From: Firmicutes bacterium UBA7510
Lineage (GTDB): Bacteria; Bacillota; Clostridia; Tissierellales; Sedimentibacteraceae
Length of the DNA stretch: 64,000 nt
NCBI GenBank assembly: GCA_002479485.1
Contig: DLNM01000035.1
Span: 188,676 to 252,675, forward strand
Direction of reading: 5' to 3'
Of this stretch, positions 44,459 to 53,350 are shown in pieces. Below the pieces are notes generated by a model. It was not told the origin of the DNA. It saw only the letters and a list, made by a program, of their open reading frames with translations, and ran no database searches. Every line of letters begins with the position of its first letter. Position 1 is the stretch's first letter. The position numbers and the translations under genes were made by a program.

Positions 44459-45907
44459 ATGTCAAATAAGAATAATAAAAAGTCAATTATAAGTAAAATT
44501 TTTAGTTTACTTTGGTCTATTATTTTACTTCCTTTTAGAGTAATCAAAAACTTTTTAAAAGCAGTAATGAAAAGGCTTAGATTTTCTATTGCCTTTAAAA
44601 TTTCTGCATCTTATTTCTTGCTGTATATTGTTATAATTTTAATTGTTACAACAACTAGTTCAATTGGATATTTTGTTTATATATTAAATGATTTTAAAAC
44701 AGAAACTGTAGCTAATGAAATGACAATGATTAGGTATAATGTTGACACCTTAAATTTAATAGAAGATATTTTAAACGATAAAAATATAAAAAATATTAAT
44801 ATTTACGATGAAAACTACAAAAATATATATACTTACAATAAGAACTATGGTAGTCAAAAATATTCTAACAATATAATTTTAATGCTTGAGGAACTTATAC
44901 TTAATTCAACATATATTCATTCTGAACAGATTTATGAAAATGATGAAATATATTATGTCAATATATATTATGATATTTCGTTTTTAATATCTCAAACTAC
45001 TTATATTATAGTATTTATATTTTTATCTGGTATAGCTGGATTATTATTATTTATACCGATTGTTTCAAGAACCAGTAGTAAGCTTATAAGACCGATTAAA
45101 AATATGACTGAGATAACTAAAACTATATCAGTTAATAACATTAACACTAGACTTGATATTAAGGATACACAAGATGAATTAAAAGAGCTTTCAATGACAT
45201 TTAATGAAATGATGAATAGAATTGAAGAAGGCTATAAATCACAGCAACAATTTGTATCCGATGCCTCGCATGAATTAAGAACTCCTATCGCTGTAATGAA
45301 AGGTTATATTAACATGCTGGATAGATGGGGTAAAAATGATAAAGCTATATTGGAGGAATCAATATCTGCTATTAAAAATGAAACTGATAATATGCAGGAT
45401 TTAATAGAAAAGCTTTTGTTTATAGCTAGAAGTGATAAACAAACATTAGTATTTACAAAGGAAGACTTTAATATAAGTGAGATTTTATTTGAAATTGAAA
45501 AAGAGACTATAATGATTGACAATAAGCATGAGTTTGAGTTTAGATTTTTGCATGATGCTCATGTTTATGCTGATAAAAATAGAGTAAAACAAGCGATAAG
45601 AATTTTACTTGAAAATGCAATAAAGTTTACTCCAGAAGATGGAAAAATTTCGGTCTATGGTTTTCTAGCAGAGGAGTATTATGCAATAAAAATTAAGGAT
45701 AGCGGTATTGGTATAAATAAAAAAGATTTATCTAAGATTTTTGATAGACTTTACAGAGCTGAAGAATCAAGAAATAGACAAATAGGTGGCCACGGACTTG
45801 GATTGTCTATTGCAAAAATAATTATACTTGGTCATAAAGGAAAAATAAAAGTAAAAAGTAATATTGGTGAAGGCGCTGAATTTACAATACTTTTACCTCA
45901 TATATAA
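44459..45907 (+). CDS. Two-component sensor histidine kinase
   Basis: A 482-residue membrane kinase. A basic N-terminal stretch precedes the first helix (about 45-72). An extracytoplasmic sensor of about 105 residues follows, then a second helix (about 180-202) and a HAMP domain. The phospho-acceptor His lies in VSDASHELRTPIAVMKG (near residue 272), and the ATPase has the N-box LLENAIKFT, G1 IKDSGIGI and G2 GGHGLGLSIAK. It abuts its response regulator with no gap. The signal sensed is not evident. Confidence 0.94.
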   Translation: MSNKNNKKSIISKIFSLLWSIILLPFRVIKNFLKAVMKRLRFSIAFKISASYFLLYIVIILIVTTTSSIGYFVYILNDFKTETVANEMTMIRYNVDTLNLIEDILNDKNIKNINIYDENYKNIYTYNKNYGSQKYSNNIILMLEELILNSTYIHSEQIYENDEIYYVNIYYDISFLISQTTYIIVFIFLSGIAGLLLFIPIVSRTSSKLIRPIKNMTEITKTISVNNINTRLDIKDTQDELKELSMTFNEMMNRIEEGYKSQQQFVSDASHELRTPIAVMKGYINMLDRWGKNDKAILEESISAIKNETDNMQDLIEKLLFIARSDKQTLVFTKEDFNISEILFEIEKETIMIDNKHEFEFRFLHDAHVYADKNRVKQAIRILLENAIKFTPEDGKISVYGFLAEEYYAIKIKDSGIGINKKDLSKIFDRLYRAEESRNRQIGGHGLGLSIAKIIILGHKGKIKVKSNIGEGAEFTILLPHI

Positions 45908-46022
45908 TTTTAATTACACAAAACATTTATTTAAGACAAAAATAGACAAAAATATGTAAAGAAAATATATTTAGTTTATATTATAATTACATTAATTATA
46001 TGCGAAGGGGATGAATTCATAA

Positions 46023-46328
46023 GTGAATGTTTTGTATAATGAAAATGGACAGGACTTAGTGATAAAACTAACGGGGGAGTTAGATCATCATTTTGCTACT
46101 GAAGCTAAAGTTAAGATTGATGAAAAGCTTAATAGTGGGCAAATTAAAAATTTGACATTTGATATGGGAAAACTTGATTTTATCGACAGCTCTGGTATTG
46201 GTTTTGTAATTGGAAGATATAAAATTATTAAAAAAAATGATGGTAAATTAGAGATTATTAATGCTTCTCATAAAATTAGAAAAATATTAGATATGAGTGG
46301 CGTTGGCAAAATAATTAATATAAAATAG
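46023..46328 (+). CDS. spoIIAA: Anti-sigma-F factor antagonist (STAS domain)
   Basis: A 101-residue STAS protein. DFIDSSGIGFVIGRYK contains the Ser that SpoIIAB phosphorylates. Unphosphorylated SpoIIAA binds SpoIIAB and frees sigma F in the forespore. The GTG start at 46023 is the only reasonable one, though AAGGGG is about 12 bases upstream. It precedes spoIIAB by 9 bases. Confidence 0.93.
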   Translation: MNVLYNENGQDLVIKLTGELDHHFATEAKVKIDEKLNSGQIKNLTFDMGKLDFIDSSGIGFVIGRYKIIKKNDGKLEIINASHKIRKILDMSGVGKIINIK

Positions 46329-46337
46329 GGGGATACA

Positions 46338-46784
46338 ATGCACAATAATTATGTATATATAAAAATTCCAAGCTTATCTACAAATGAATCATTTGCAAGA
46401 AGTGCAGTTGCAGCATTTTGCGCGAGCCTTAATCCTACAATTGAAGAAATCTCTGACATAAAAACAGCTGTATCAGAGGCAGTTACTAATGCAATTATTC
46501 ATGGATACGATAATAAGCTTGGAGATATAGTTATTGAATGTAGGATAAAGGGACAAGTTGTTGAAATAATAATTGAAGATTTTGGTTGTGGTATACCAAA
46601 CGTCGATAAGGCAAGAGAACCTTTATTTACATCAAAGCCTGAGCTTGAACGTTCAGGAATGGGATTTACAGTAATGGAAACCTTCATGGATGAACTTGTT
46701 GTTTTATCCGAAAAAGATATTGGAACTAAAATAGTTTTAAGAAAAAAAATAAACGATAAAATAGATAAAATATATGTAAAATAA
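46338..46784 (+). CDS. spoIIAB: Anti-sigma-F factor / serine kinase
   Basis: A 148-residue GHKL kinase. Match points to SpoIIAB are IKTAVSEAVTNAIIHGYDN (N-box), IIEDFGCGIPN (G1), REPLFTSKPELERSGMGFTV (ATP lid and G2) and VMETFMDEL. It holds sigma F inactive and phosphorylates SpoIIAA. The expected third gene, sigF, is absent: a terminator follows within 30 bases and then the spoVA genes begin. Reading for RsbW instead is less likely given the SKPELERSGMGF match and the sporulation context. Confidence 0.94.
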   Translation: MHNNYVYIKIPSLSTNESFARSAVAAFCASLNPTIEEISDIKTAVSEAVTNAIIHGYDNKLGDIVIECRIKGQVVEIIIEDFGCGIPNVDKAREPLFTSKPELERSGMGFTVMETFMDELVVLSEKDIGTKIVLRKKINDKIDKIYVK

Positions 46785-46813
46785 TAAAAAAAGAAAATTT
46801 AATGTATTAAATT

Positions 46814-46840
46814 AAAAAAGCACGTTTTGTGCTTTTTTTT
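46814..46840 (+). terminator. Intrinsic terminator after spoIIAB
   Basis: AAAAAAGCAC (46814-46823) and GTGCTTTTTT (from 46829) form a 10-bp stem with loop GTTTT and run into eight T residues. It separates the spoIIA genes from the spoVA genes, exactly where sigF is expected. Confidence 0.82.
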
Positions 46841-46937
46841 AATTTATTGAATTCTTACCAAAATTTAAAATGAAAGTTTTGTATTGTAAATGCATTTTTA
46901 AGAAAAAAACACAAATAATATTGTTGAGGTGAAATAT

Positions 46938-47057
46938 ATGAAAAAAGCATTATTTTTTCTTGTATTAGTAACAGTTTTATGTTTGTCTTTTTTCACAATT
47001 ACTAATACAATTGATAAATCAATAAAAAAAATACCAGAACATGCAGTTTTATTATAA
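46938..47057 (+). CDS. 39-residue single-helix membrane peptide
   Basis: A short ORF from ATG 46938 to TAA 47055-47057, with TTGAGGTG at 46924-46931 upstream. One hydrophobic helix (about residues 4-22, ALFFLVLVTVLCLSFF) is followed by a short hydrophilic tail (KSIKKIPEH). It lies 13 bases before spoVAC and is probably cotranscribed with it. I do not recognise it. Good binding site, spacing and membrane-type composition argue that it is a real small protein of the forespore or inner spore membrane. Confidence 0.55.
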   Translation: MKKALFFLVLVTVLCLSFFTITNTIDKSIKKIPEHAVLL

Positions 47058-47070
47058 GGAGATATAAAAA

Positions 47071-47520
47071 TTGAAGCAGACTAAAGAAACTTACAAAAAG
47101 GTTGTTGATGAATATACACCCAAAAATAAAATACTCAAAAATTGTGTTTTAGCATTTATTTTTGGTGGTATAATTTGTACTTTTGGAGAAGTAATTAAAA
47201 ATGTGTTAATAAGCTTTGATTTTACATCTAAGGATGCAGGTACGATGACATCTGTTATACTAGTAGCATTAACTGCTCTTTTAACAGGATTAGGTGTATA
47301 TGATAAGCTTGGTAAGTATGGTGGAGCTGGAATGATAGTACCTATTACAGGGTTTGCAAATTCCGTTGTTGCTCCGGCTCTAGAGTTTAAAAGAGAGGGG
47401 TATGTTCTAGGATCAGCTGCCAAAATATTTACTCTTGCGGGTCCAGTTTTATTATATGGATACAGTTGTTCTATGCTTGTTGGCTTTATTAGCTACATTA
47501 TAGAAAAGTTAGGATTTTGA
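47071..47520 (+). CDS. spoVAC: Stage V sporulation protein AC
   Basis: A 149-residue membrane protein with four helices. SpoVAC features are the N-terminal KKVVDEYTPKNKILKN, AFIFGGIICTFGE, LGVYDKLGKYGGAGMIVPITGFAN and EFKREGYVLGSAAKIF. It is part of the inner-membrane channel that moves dipicolinic acid into the forespore and out during germination. The TTG start has AAGGAGAT upstream. Next is spoVAD. Confidence 0.95.
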   Translation: MKQTKETYKKVVDEYTPKNKILKNCVLAFIFGGIICTFGEVIKNVLISFDFTSKDAGTMTSVILVALTALLTGLGVYDKLGKYGGAGMIVPITGFANSVVAPALEFKREGYVLGSAAKIFTLAGPVLLYGYSCSMLVGFISYIIEKLGF

Positions 47521-47522
47521 AA

Positions 47523-47573
47523 GGAAGTTAAGTGTAAAATATAATTTCCAATATATGCATGGAGGTAATTATG
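47523..47573 (+). repeat. Hairpin plus ribosome-site cassette before spoVAD
   Basis: GGAAGTT (47523-47529) pairs with AATTTCC (47543-47549), with one G-U pair. The 18 bases 47556-47573, ending in the ATG, contain GCATGGAGG and are identical to 56118-56135 before the IMPACT-family gene. Confidence 0.6.
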
Positions 47574-48581
47574 AAGAAAATAGGTAAGCAAACCTACAAG
47601 ATGGCTAATGATGTATATATTCGTGATGTATATACTATAGCTGGAACAAAAGAGGGAGAAGGTCCGTTAAAGAACGAGATAGATTATTTACTTAGTGATA
47701 GTATATGGGGAGAAAAGACTTGGGAAAAATGCGAGGCTAAAATGCAACAATATGCTGTTGAAAATTTAATTAAGAAAAATAATCTAAAAAAGTCTGACAT
47801 AGATATAATGTTAGCAGGTGATTTATTAAATCAAATTGTATCATCATCGTTTGCTGCTCGTAGTTTAGAAATACCATTTATAGGATTGTATGGAGCTTGC
47901 TCTACAATGGCATTAAGTATGGGTGTTGGAGCACTTTTAATAGATGGTGGTTTTGCTTCAAATGTTGTGTGTGTAACCTCAAGTCATTTTTGCAGTGCAG
48001 AAAGACAATACAGAACTCCACTTGAATCTGGAGGACAAAGACATATGAGTGCACAATGGACAGTTACAGGTTCTGGTGCAGTTTGGTTATCAAATAAAAA
48101 TGATAATGATGATTGCCCAAAAATAAAGAATGTAACATTTGGAAAAATAGTTGATTTAGGAGTAACTGATGCAAACAATATGGGTGCGGCGATGGCGCCA
48201 GCGTTCGCAGATACAATTAGACAAAATATAATTGATACAAATGTTGATATAAATTATGATTTAATTATATCAGGAGATTTGGGTACCATTGGAAAGCAAA
48301 TAGCTAATAAGCTATTAAAGGACGAAGGTATAAATATTGAAAATAAATATGATGATTGTGGAACAATAATATTTGATATTGATAAGCAGGATGTGCATGC
48401 TGGTGGTAGTGGTTGTGGATGTTCGGCAGTTGTATTTGGCTCATTTCTTTATAAGAAGCTTAGAAAAAAAGAAATTAATACTTTGTTATTTACAGCAACA
48501 GGGGCATTACATTCACCAACTGTATCTTTGCAAGGTGAAAGTGTACCTGGTATAGCGCATAGCATTGGTATATCAAATTGA
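47571..48581 (+). CDS. spoVAD: Stage V sporulation protein AD
   Basis: A 336-residue thiolase-fold protein that binds dipicolinic acid for uptake into the spore. Visible are the N-terminal VYIRDVYTIAGTKEGEGPL, FIGLYGACSTMALSMGVGAL (Cys at the thiolase-like site), SSHFCSAERQYRTPLE and HAGGSGCGCSA. I start at the ATG at 47571 with TGGAGG upstream; the ATG at 47559 is part of the shared cassette. Fifty bases separate it from spoVAC and 12 from spoVAE. Confidence 0.96.
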   Translation: MKKIGKQTYKMANDVYIRDVYTIAGTKEGEGPLKNEIDYLLSDSIWGEKTWEKCEAKMQQYAVENLIKKNNLKKSDIDIMLAGDLLNQIVSSSFAARSLEIPFIGLYGACSTMALSMGVGALLIDGGFASNVVCVTSSHFCSAERQYRTPLESGGQRHMSAQWTVTGSGAVWLSNKNDNDDCPKIKNVTFGKIVDLGVTDANNMGAAMAPAFADTIRQNIIDTNVDINYDLIISGDLGTIGKQIANKLLKDEGINIENKYDDCGTIIFDIDKQDVHAGGSGCGCSAVVFGSFLYKKLRKKEINTLLFTATGALHSPTVSLQGESVPGIAHSIGISN

Positions 48582-48593
48582 GAGGTAGATTAT

Positions 48594-48947
48594 ATGAATT
48601 ATCTTATGAGTTTTATTGTAGGCGGATTAATATGTGTTATAGGTCAATTGATAATGGATATAAAAAAAGTTAATCCAGCTTACATACTTGTAACTTTTGT
48701 ATTGGCAGGGGTAGTGTTGGGATATCTTGGAATATATGATAAAATAATTGAATTCGGATATTCAGGAGCGACTGTAACACTTCCAGGATTTGGTTATTCA
48801 TTGGCGAAAGGTGCTCTGGAAGAAACGGCTAAGAATGGATTCTTAGGAGTTCTTAGTGGTGGAATAAAGGCAACAGCAGCGGGTGTAGGTGCAGCATTGG
48901 TCTTTGGATATTTAGTTTCATTAATATTTAATGCCAAATCAAAATAG
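48594..48947 (+). CDS. spoVAE: Stage V sporulation protein AE (AEb type)
   Basis: A 117-residue protein with about four helices. Typical parts are SFIVGGLICVIGQLIMD, GVVLGYLGIYDKIIEFGYSGATV, LPGFGYSLAKGALEE and the C-terminal AALVFGYLVSLIF. It completes the minimal SpoVAC-D-E dipicolinate channel seen in Clostridia; the extra spoVA genes of Bacillus are missing. GAGAGGT precedes the ATG. A terminator follows. Confidence 0.94.
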   Translation: MNYLMSFIVGGLICVIGQLIMDIKKVNPAYILVTFVLAGVVLGYLGIYDKIIEFGYSGATVTLPGFGYSLAKGALEETAKNGFLGVLSGGIKATAAGVGAALVFGYLVSLIFNAKSK

Positions 48948-48997
48948 CATAGGTATTTTAATTTGGCAAAATGATTAAATCATAATACTTTAACAAC

Positions 48998-49031
48998 AAA
49001 ATAGCTTATCATTTCTGATAAGCTATTTTTA
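48998..49031. terminator. Terminator between spoVAE and the convergent PBP gene
   Basis: AAAATAGCTTATC (48998-49010) with its complement at 49017-49029 forms a 13-bp stem and a T-run. The A-rich 5' side could also serve the minus strand. Confidence 0.85.
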
Positions 49032-49034
49032 TAG

Positions 49035-49078
49035 TTTACCCAGAATGGGTGAACTTTTTACCCAGAATGGGTGAACTT
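49035..49078. repeat. Perfect 22-bp tandem repeat of a palindrome
   Basis: Two identical 22-base units (49035-49056 and 49057-49078) each contain ACCCA-GAA-TGGGT flanked by GTT-like and AAC ends. The second unit ends on the first base of the PBP stop codon (minus strand). Either a regulatory site or a paired RNA hairpin at the 3' end of the PBP transcript. Confidence 0.8.
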
Positions 49079-52000
49079 TAATCTGTTATTATATCGTCAT
49101 CTCCTGTGTTATCGCCTTCATTATTTCCAGGCTCATCTGGAGTCTCAATTATACCATCATCTGGATTCTCGGTATCACCATTATTATCTTCATTTCCAGG
49201 ATTATCTGGATTTTGACCTTCTCCGTTATTATTTCCATTATTTCCACCATTGTTTGTCATATTCTCATACCATTTTTCATAAGTATGGAATTCACAAATA
49301 TCTAATGGAACCTGATATTGATAATCTTCAGTTAACATTTTTTTGAAGCTTAGCTGGTCTATAGTATAACCATGTATTGATAAAATTTCTATAACTTGCT
49401 TTTTGCCACTTCCTTGATTTTCTTCATTCGTTATTACACTGTTAGATATTTCTCTAACCTTAAGAGTTACAAGCCCTGGATACATAGTTGTTATCTCTTC
49501 AGCAGTCATACCATTATTTATATCTTCTTTTACTTGTCTGTAGAGATTGATAGCTTCAATTAAAGCTTGATAGCTTGAATTCTTAACATCAGGATATAAA
49601 TCAGGATTAAATAGCGTTTCTCTTGTTATAAATACCTTATCTACTATAGAACTATCAGGACAGTATTGAGATCTAAGTTGATTAGAATCATTACAAACAC
49701 TTATCTTAACATGAGCTTTGCATGTTTCTTTAGGTTCAGTTCCTTTAACAAAGTATTCAGTTATTATCTGACTTCCTCTTGGATCTAAGCTGCATAGTTC
49801 AGTAGGTATCTTACCTGACTGTTTACAAACCTGAACCTTTACAACACCATCTACAACATCAAATTTAGCTGGTTCAAGTCCTTGGTGTATAGATGTCATA
49901 AATGAACCTAATAATCTAGCAGTTGCTGTACTTGTTTCTGATAGCTTCATTGTAGGGTTATCATTACCTACCCAAACTCCACCTGCATAGTATGGTGAAA
50001 ATCCTAAACACCAAAAATCTCCGTTATCTTGTGTTGTTCCAGTTTTAGCTGCCATATCTATATCTAAGCCTTTAATAGCAGCAGTTCTTGCAAGTCCTGC
50101 TGCGTCAGATACACTGCTTCTAAGTATGTCTTTTAATATAAATGCAACCTCTGGAGCAACTGCAACGTGTGTTTCTGGTACGTTGTCTAATATAATCTTT
50201 CCATCACTATTTACAACCTTAGTATAGCAAATTGGCTCAACATAAACTCCGTTATTAGCTATAGTTCCATATGCCGCTGTCATAACAAGAGGTGAGAATC
50301 CTTTTGAAAATCCACCTAATGAAAGTGAAGAAGGATTCATGTCGTTTATTGCATGGTCTTCTTCTGGTGTAACAAAGGTGTCATTTTCAGGATTTTCTAA
50401 ATCTACCATACCAAGCTTAGCAAAATATTCAACTACAGTTTTAGGACCTAATTGCTCTAATAATGTAACCGGAATAGTATTTAGTGATTGCTGTATTGCA
50501 TATCTTAATGTTACTAATCCTTTATATTTAAATGGATAACTCGAATATGGTTCATACCAGTTTTTAGGCCAACGCTGACCATCTTTATTGTATAGTGGTA
50601 TATCATCGAAAACTGATGCTGCAGTATAACCGTGGTCAAGTGCTGTAATATACACTCCAAGTGGCTTAATTGTTGAACCTGGTTGTCTAGCTGAATCAAC
50701 AGCTCTATTAAATGTTTTACTTCCAACTATATCTCTACCACCAACAATTGCTTTAATATGTCCTGTTTTGTAGTCAAGTATAACAGCAGCAGATTGTGGT
50801 TGAACTATACCCATTTCCTCATATCTATAGTAATTATTGCTAATAGTGATTACATCATCAGCTACAACCTTATAGAAATCAGGATTTTTATCTAAATAAT
50901 CTTTTGATATTTTTATAGTTCCTTTATTACCTTTTTGCTCTACAATCTCGTATTCATTACCTATATTCAATCCACCAATATTATGAGTTACAAATTGATT
51001 TTTTGAATCTATAGTATAACAGTCTACTATATCTATAACAGTAGAACCAATATTTAATTTATCTGATGTTATAACAAGATTTCCGTTTTCATCAATTTTG
51101 TACTCGCTTGGATAGAAATATAAAGTGTTTTCAGCATTTAATATATTATCATGTGCAAAATATAATACATGACCTGAATCATTTAATACGTTTTTATACT
51201 TATCCAATGTTCCGGTAGCCTTTCCGTCTGACCATCTAAAGTTAGTCCAGTCTTGTGCTAATGGTTTGTTAGCTGGTGGCTCTTTGCCTAGGAATATTTC
51301 TCCAAAACTTTGATATTGCTGTTCTATAGTTTTTTGAATGTTGACATCCATTGTAGTATAGATGCTTAATCCGCCTTTAAACAGATAATGCTCAGCTTCT
51401 TCATAAGTTATGTCATTTTCTTCCATAAGGTCTAATATAACTTGTTCTTTAACATAATCAGTAAAGTTATTTGAAGTTATACCTTCAATTTTCTTTTCAC
51501 CAGGATTTAATGCTTTACGCATATCCTCTTTTATAGCTAGGTCGTATTCTTCTTGATTTATTTTATTCTGATTAAGCATTTCTTTAAGTACAACATGTTG
51601 TCTTTCAACTGCTAACTCATTATATACGCATGCATATTGAATTGAACCGATATATACATAACCAACTATGTCTTCTTCAGGTACACCATCTAAATCTGTT
51701 AATTCAATTCTTCTATAAGGTGTATACCATTTAGTACTTTTAGGAACTGCTGCTAGAAGTGCTGATTCAGCTAATGTTAATTCACTTACATCCTTTGAGA
51801 AATACGCGTAAGCTGCAGCTTGAACTCCATATGCGCTTTGACCAAGTGGTATAGTATTTAAGTAGTTTTCTAATATTTGATCTTTTGTTAATTGTCTTTC
51901 CATTTGGATAGAAAGATAAGCTTCTTTAATTTTTCTTTCAAGCTTCTTCTCATTGGTTAAATAAAGGTTTTTAACCAACTGTTGAGTGATAGTACTTGCA

Positions 52001-52449
52001 CCTTGACCAGCTAAATCCCCAGATTTAAGGTTGCTAACAAGGGCACCCATTATACGTCTAATATCTACACCAAAGTGCTTGTCAAATCTTTTATCTTCAA
52101 TAGCTACAAATGCATCCTGTAAATGCTTTGGCATCTTGCTTAGCTCTACTATTTCACGATTTTCATCAGCAGCATGTATCTGTTCTATTACATTGCCTTG
52201 TTGATCCAGAATAACTGAACTTTCAGACAGAGTATCCAGTACATTAGTTGGATTAATTTTTGGTGCATCTTTTATTACATCAATTACCATTTTTCCAACT
52301 ATCACAGCTGCAACTGCACAAACCAATAATAAAACTAAAAGCAATATTCTAAAATATTTAATTTTTCTTTTCTTACTTTTTTTCTTTTTCTTTTTAGTAG
52401 TACCATTTTGAGTATTATTTAAATTCTTTTGATTATTCTCATTAGTCAT
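49078..52449 (-). CDS. Class A penicillin-binding protein (PBP1A-like)
   Basis: A 1123-residue bifunctional cell-wall synthase. A Lys-rich cytoplasmic tail and one helix (about 32-54) come first. The glycosyltransferase follows (AIEDKRFDKHFGVD, GASTITQQLVKNLYL), then the transpeptidase with SxxK in RQPGSTIKPLGV and KTGTTQDNGDFW. After the transpeptidase comes a Cys-containing region, a folded segment of about 150 residues and a Gly/Asn/Asp/Pro/Glu-rich tail of about 50 residues. It polymerises and cross-links peptidoglycan. It is longer than usual because of this C-terminal extension. Confidence 0.94.
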   Translation of the reverse strand: MTNENNQKNLNNTQNGTTKKKKKKSKKRKIKYFRILLLVLLLVCAVAAVIVGKMVIDVIKDAPKINPTNVLDTLSESSVILDQQGNVIEQIHAADENREIVELSKMPKHLQDAFVAIEDKRFDKHFGVDIRRIMGALVSNLKSGDLAGQGASTITQQLVKNLYLTNEKKLERKIKEAYLSIQMERQLTKDQILENYLNTIPLGQSAYGVQAAAYAYFSKDVSELTLAESALLAAVPKSTKWYTPYRRIELTDLDGVPEEDIVGYVYIGSIQYACVYNELAVERQHVVLKEMLNQNKINQEEYDLAIKEDMRKALNPGEKKIEGITSNNFTDYVKEQVILDLMEENDITYEEAEHYLFKGGLSIYTTMDVNIQKTIEQQYQSFGEIFLGKEPPANKPLAQDWTNFRWSDGKATGTLDKYKNVLNDSGHVLYFAHDNILNAENTLYFYPSEYKIDENGNLVITSDKLNIGSTVIDIVDCYTIDSKNQFVTHNIGGLNIGNEYEIVEQKGNKGTIKISKDYLDKNPDFYKVVADDVITISNNYYRYEEMGIVQPQSAAVILDYKTGHIKAIVGGRDIVGSKTFNRAVDSARQPGSTIKPLGVYITALDHGYTAASVFDDIPLYNKDGQRWPKNWYEPYSSYPFKYKGLVTLRYAIQQSLNTIPVTLLEQLGPKTVVEYFAKLGMVDLENPENDTFVTPEEDHAINDMNPSSLSLGGFSKGFSPLVMTAAYGTIANNGVYVEPICYTKVVNSDGKIILDNVPETHVAVAPEVAFILKDILRSSVSDAAGLARTAAIKGLDIDMAAKTGTTQDNGDFWCLGFSPYYAGGVWVGNDNPTMKLSETSTATARLLGSFMTSIHQGLEPAKFDVVDGVVKVQVCKQSGKIPTELCSLDPRGSQIITEYFVKGTEPKETCKAHVKISVCNDSNQLRSQYCPDSSIVDKVFITRETLFNPDLYPDVKNSSYQALIEAINLYRQVKEDINNGMTAEEITTMYPGLVTLKVREISNSVITNEENQGSGKKQVIEILSIHGYTIDQLSFKKMLTEDYQYQVPLDICEFHTYEKWYENMTNNGGNNGNNNGEGQNPDNPGNEDNNGDTENPDDGIIETPDEPGNNEGDNTGDDDIITD

Positions 52450-52560
52450 TATAACCCTCCAGTAAAAAAACTACCTAATTATTATACCATATGTATTTGA
52501 TTTATGCAATTAGCAATAAACCTTTAAATTTAAACATTTCGTTAACTTTTTACAAATAAT

Positions 52561-52640
52561 AACAACGATTTTGTAATAAGATAACTTATAATACTAATCT
52601 ATATATATTAAGAGATTAGTATTATTTACTACGCGTTGTT
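52561..52640. repeat. Nested inverted repeats between divergent PBP and yunB genes
   Basis: A perfect 12-bp inverted repeat, TAATACTAATCT (52589-52600) / AGATTAGTATTA (52613-52624), lies inside a second 7-bp pair, AACAACG (52561-52567) / CGTTGTT (52634-52640). The nest sits within the 253-base divergent gap, so it may bind a regulator of one or both genes or form an RNA stem. Confidence 0.6.
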
Positions 52641-52702
52641 GCATACAATTTAATATAATTTAATATTGATGCTTTATACAAAACATTGGGGGGATTATGT
52701 AG

Positions 52703-53344
52703 TTGAAAAAGCTTAAAAAGATTAAAAAAATACACATACAAATATTATTATTTACTATAATTCTTATGTTTATTCTAACTTATTATATGATAGCAATAGA
52801 GATTAAACCTGTTATGAAAGCTATATGTGAAGTTAAAGCTAGAATTATAGCCACTCAAGCTATAAATAATGCTGTAAAAGCTGAATTGCAAAAAGATAAT
52901 ATAAAAGATCAACTGATAGTATCTACATTTGATAATGTTGGTAGAATTAATATGATAAAAACTAATGCACAAGTTATGAATATTCTATCCGCTAATATTA
53001 CTGCATCTGTGCAAGAAAAAATTAAGGATTTAACTGAACAGCCATTTTCAATAAGTCTTGGTGCAGTCTTGAACAATTGGATGTTTCCAGACTTTGGACC
53101 TAACTTAAAATACAATATTATCCCTCAAGGTAGCGTTCTTGTTGATTTTATATCGGAATTTGTGGAATCAGGCATAAATCAAACAAAGTATAAATTATAT
53201 ATTACAGTTACTGTTCAAATTCGTGTTATAAGTCCTATAGTAACAAGTGACATTGAGGTAAAAAATAATGTTTTATTAACTGAAATTGTTATAATAGGAG
53301 ATGTACCTGAATCATTTACACAATTTCCAATAAATAATAGATAA
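52703..53344 (+). CDS. yunB: Sporulation protein YunB
   Basis: A 213-residue protein with one N-terminal membrane helix (about 13-32) and an extracytoplasmic domain. YunB hallmarks are the early KARIIATQAINNAV, FSISLGAVLN and the run GPNLKYNIIPQGSVLVDF, with TKYKLYITVTVQIRVISP near the end. Bacillus YunB is a sigma-E dependent protein needed for full spore formation. The TTG start has GGGGGGA upstream. It is divergent from the PBP gene and followed by a terminator. Confidence 0.9.
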   Translation: MKKLKKIKKIHIQILLFTIILMFILTYYMIAIEIKPVMKAICEVKARIIATQAINNAVKAELQKDNIKDQLIVSTFDNVGRINMIKTNAQVMNILSANITASVQEKIKDLTEQPFSISLGAVLNNWMFPDFGPNLKYNIIPQGSVLVDFISEFVESGINQTKYKLYITVTVQIRVISPIVTSDIEVKNNVLLTEIVIIGDVPESFTQFPINNR

Positions 53345-53350
53345 GGTTGT

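Noticed and set aside
49035..49078. CRISPR-like repeat
   Set aside because: Only two adjacent copies without spacers and no cas genes.
49071..49346. Plus-strand reading frame rich in His and Tyr at the end of the PBP gene
   Set aside because: It is the complement of the repetitive Asn/Asp/Gly tail codons of the PBP, without a binding site.
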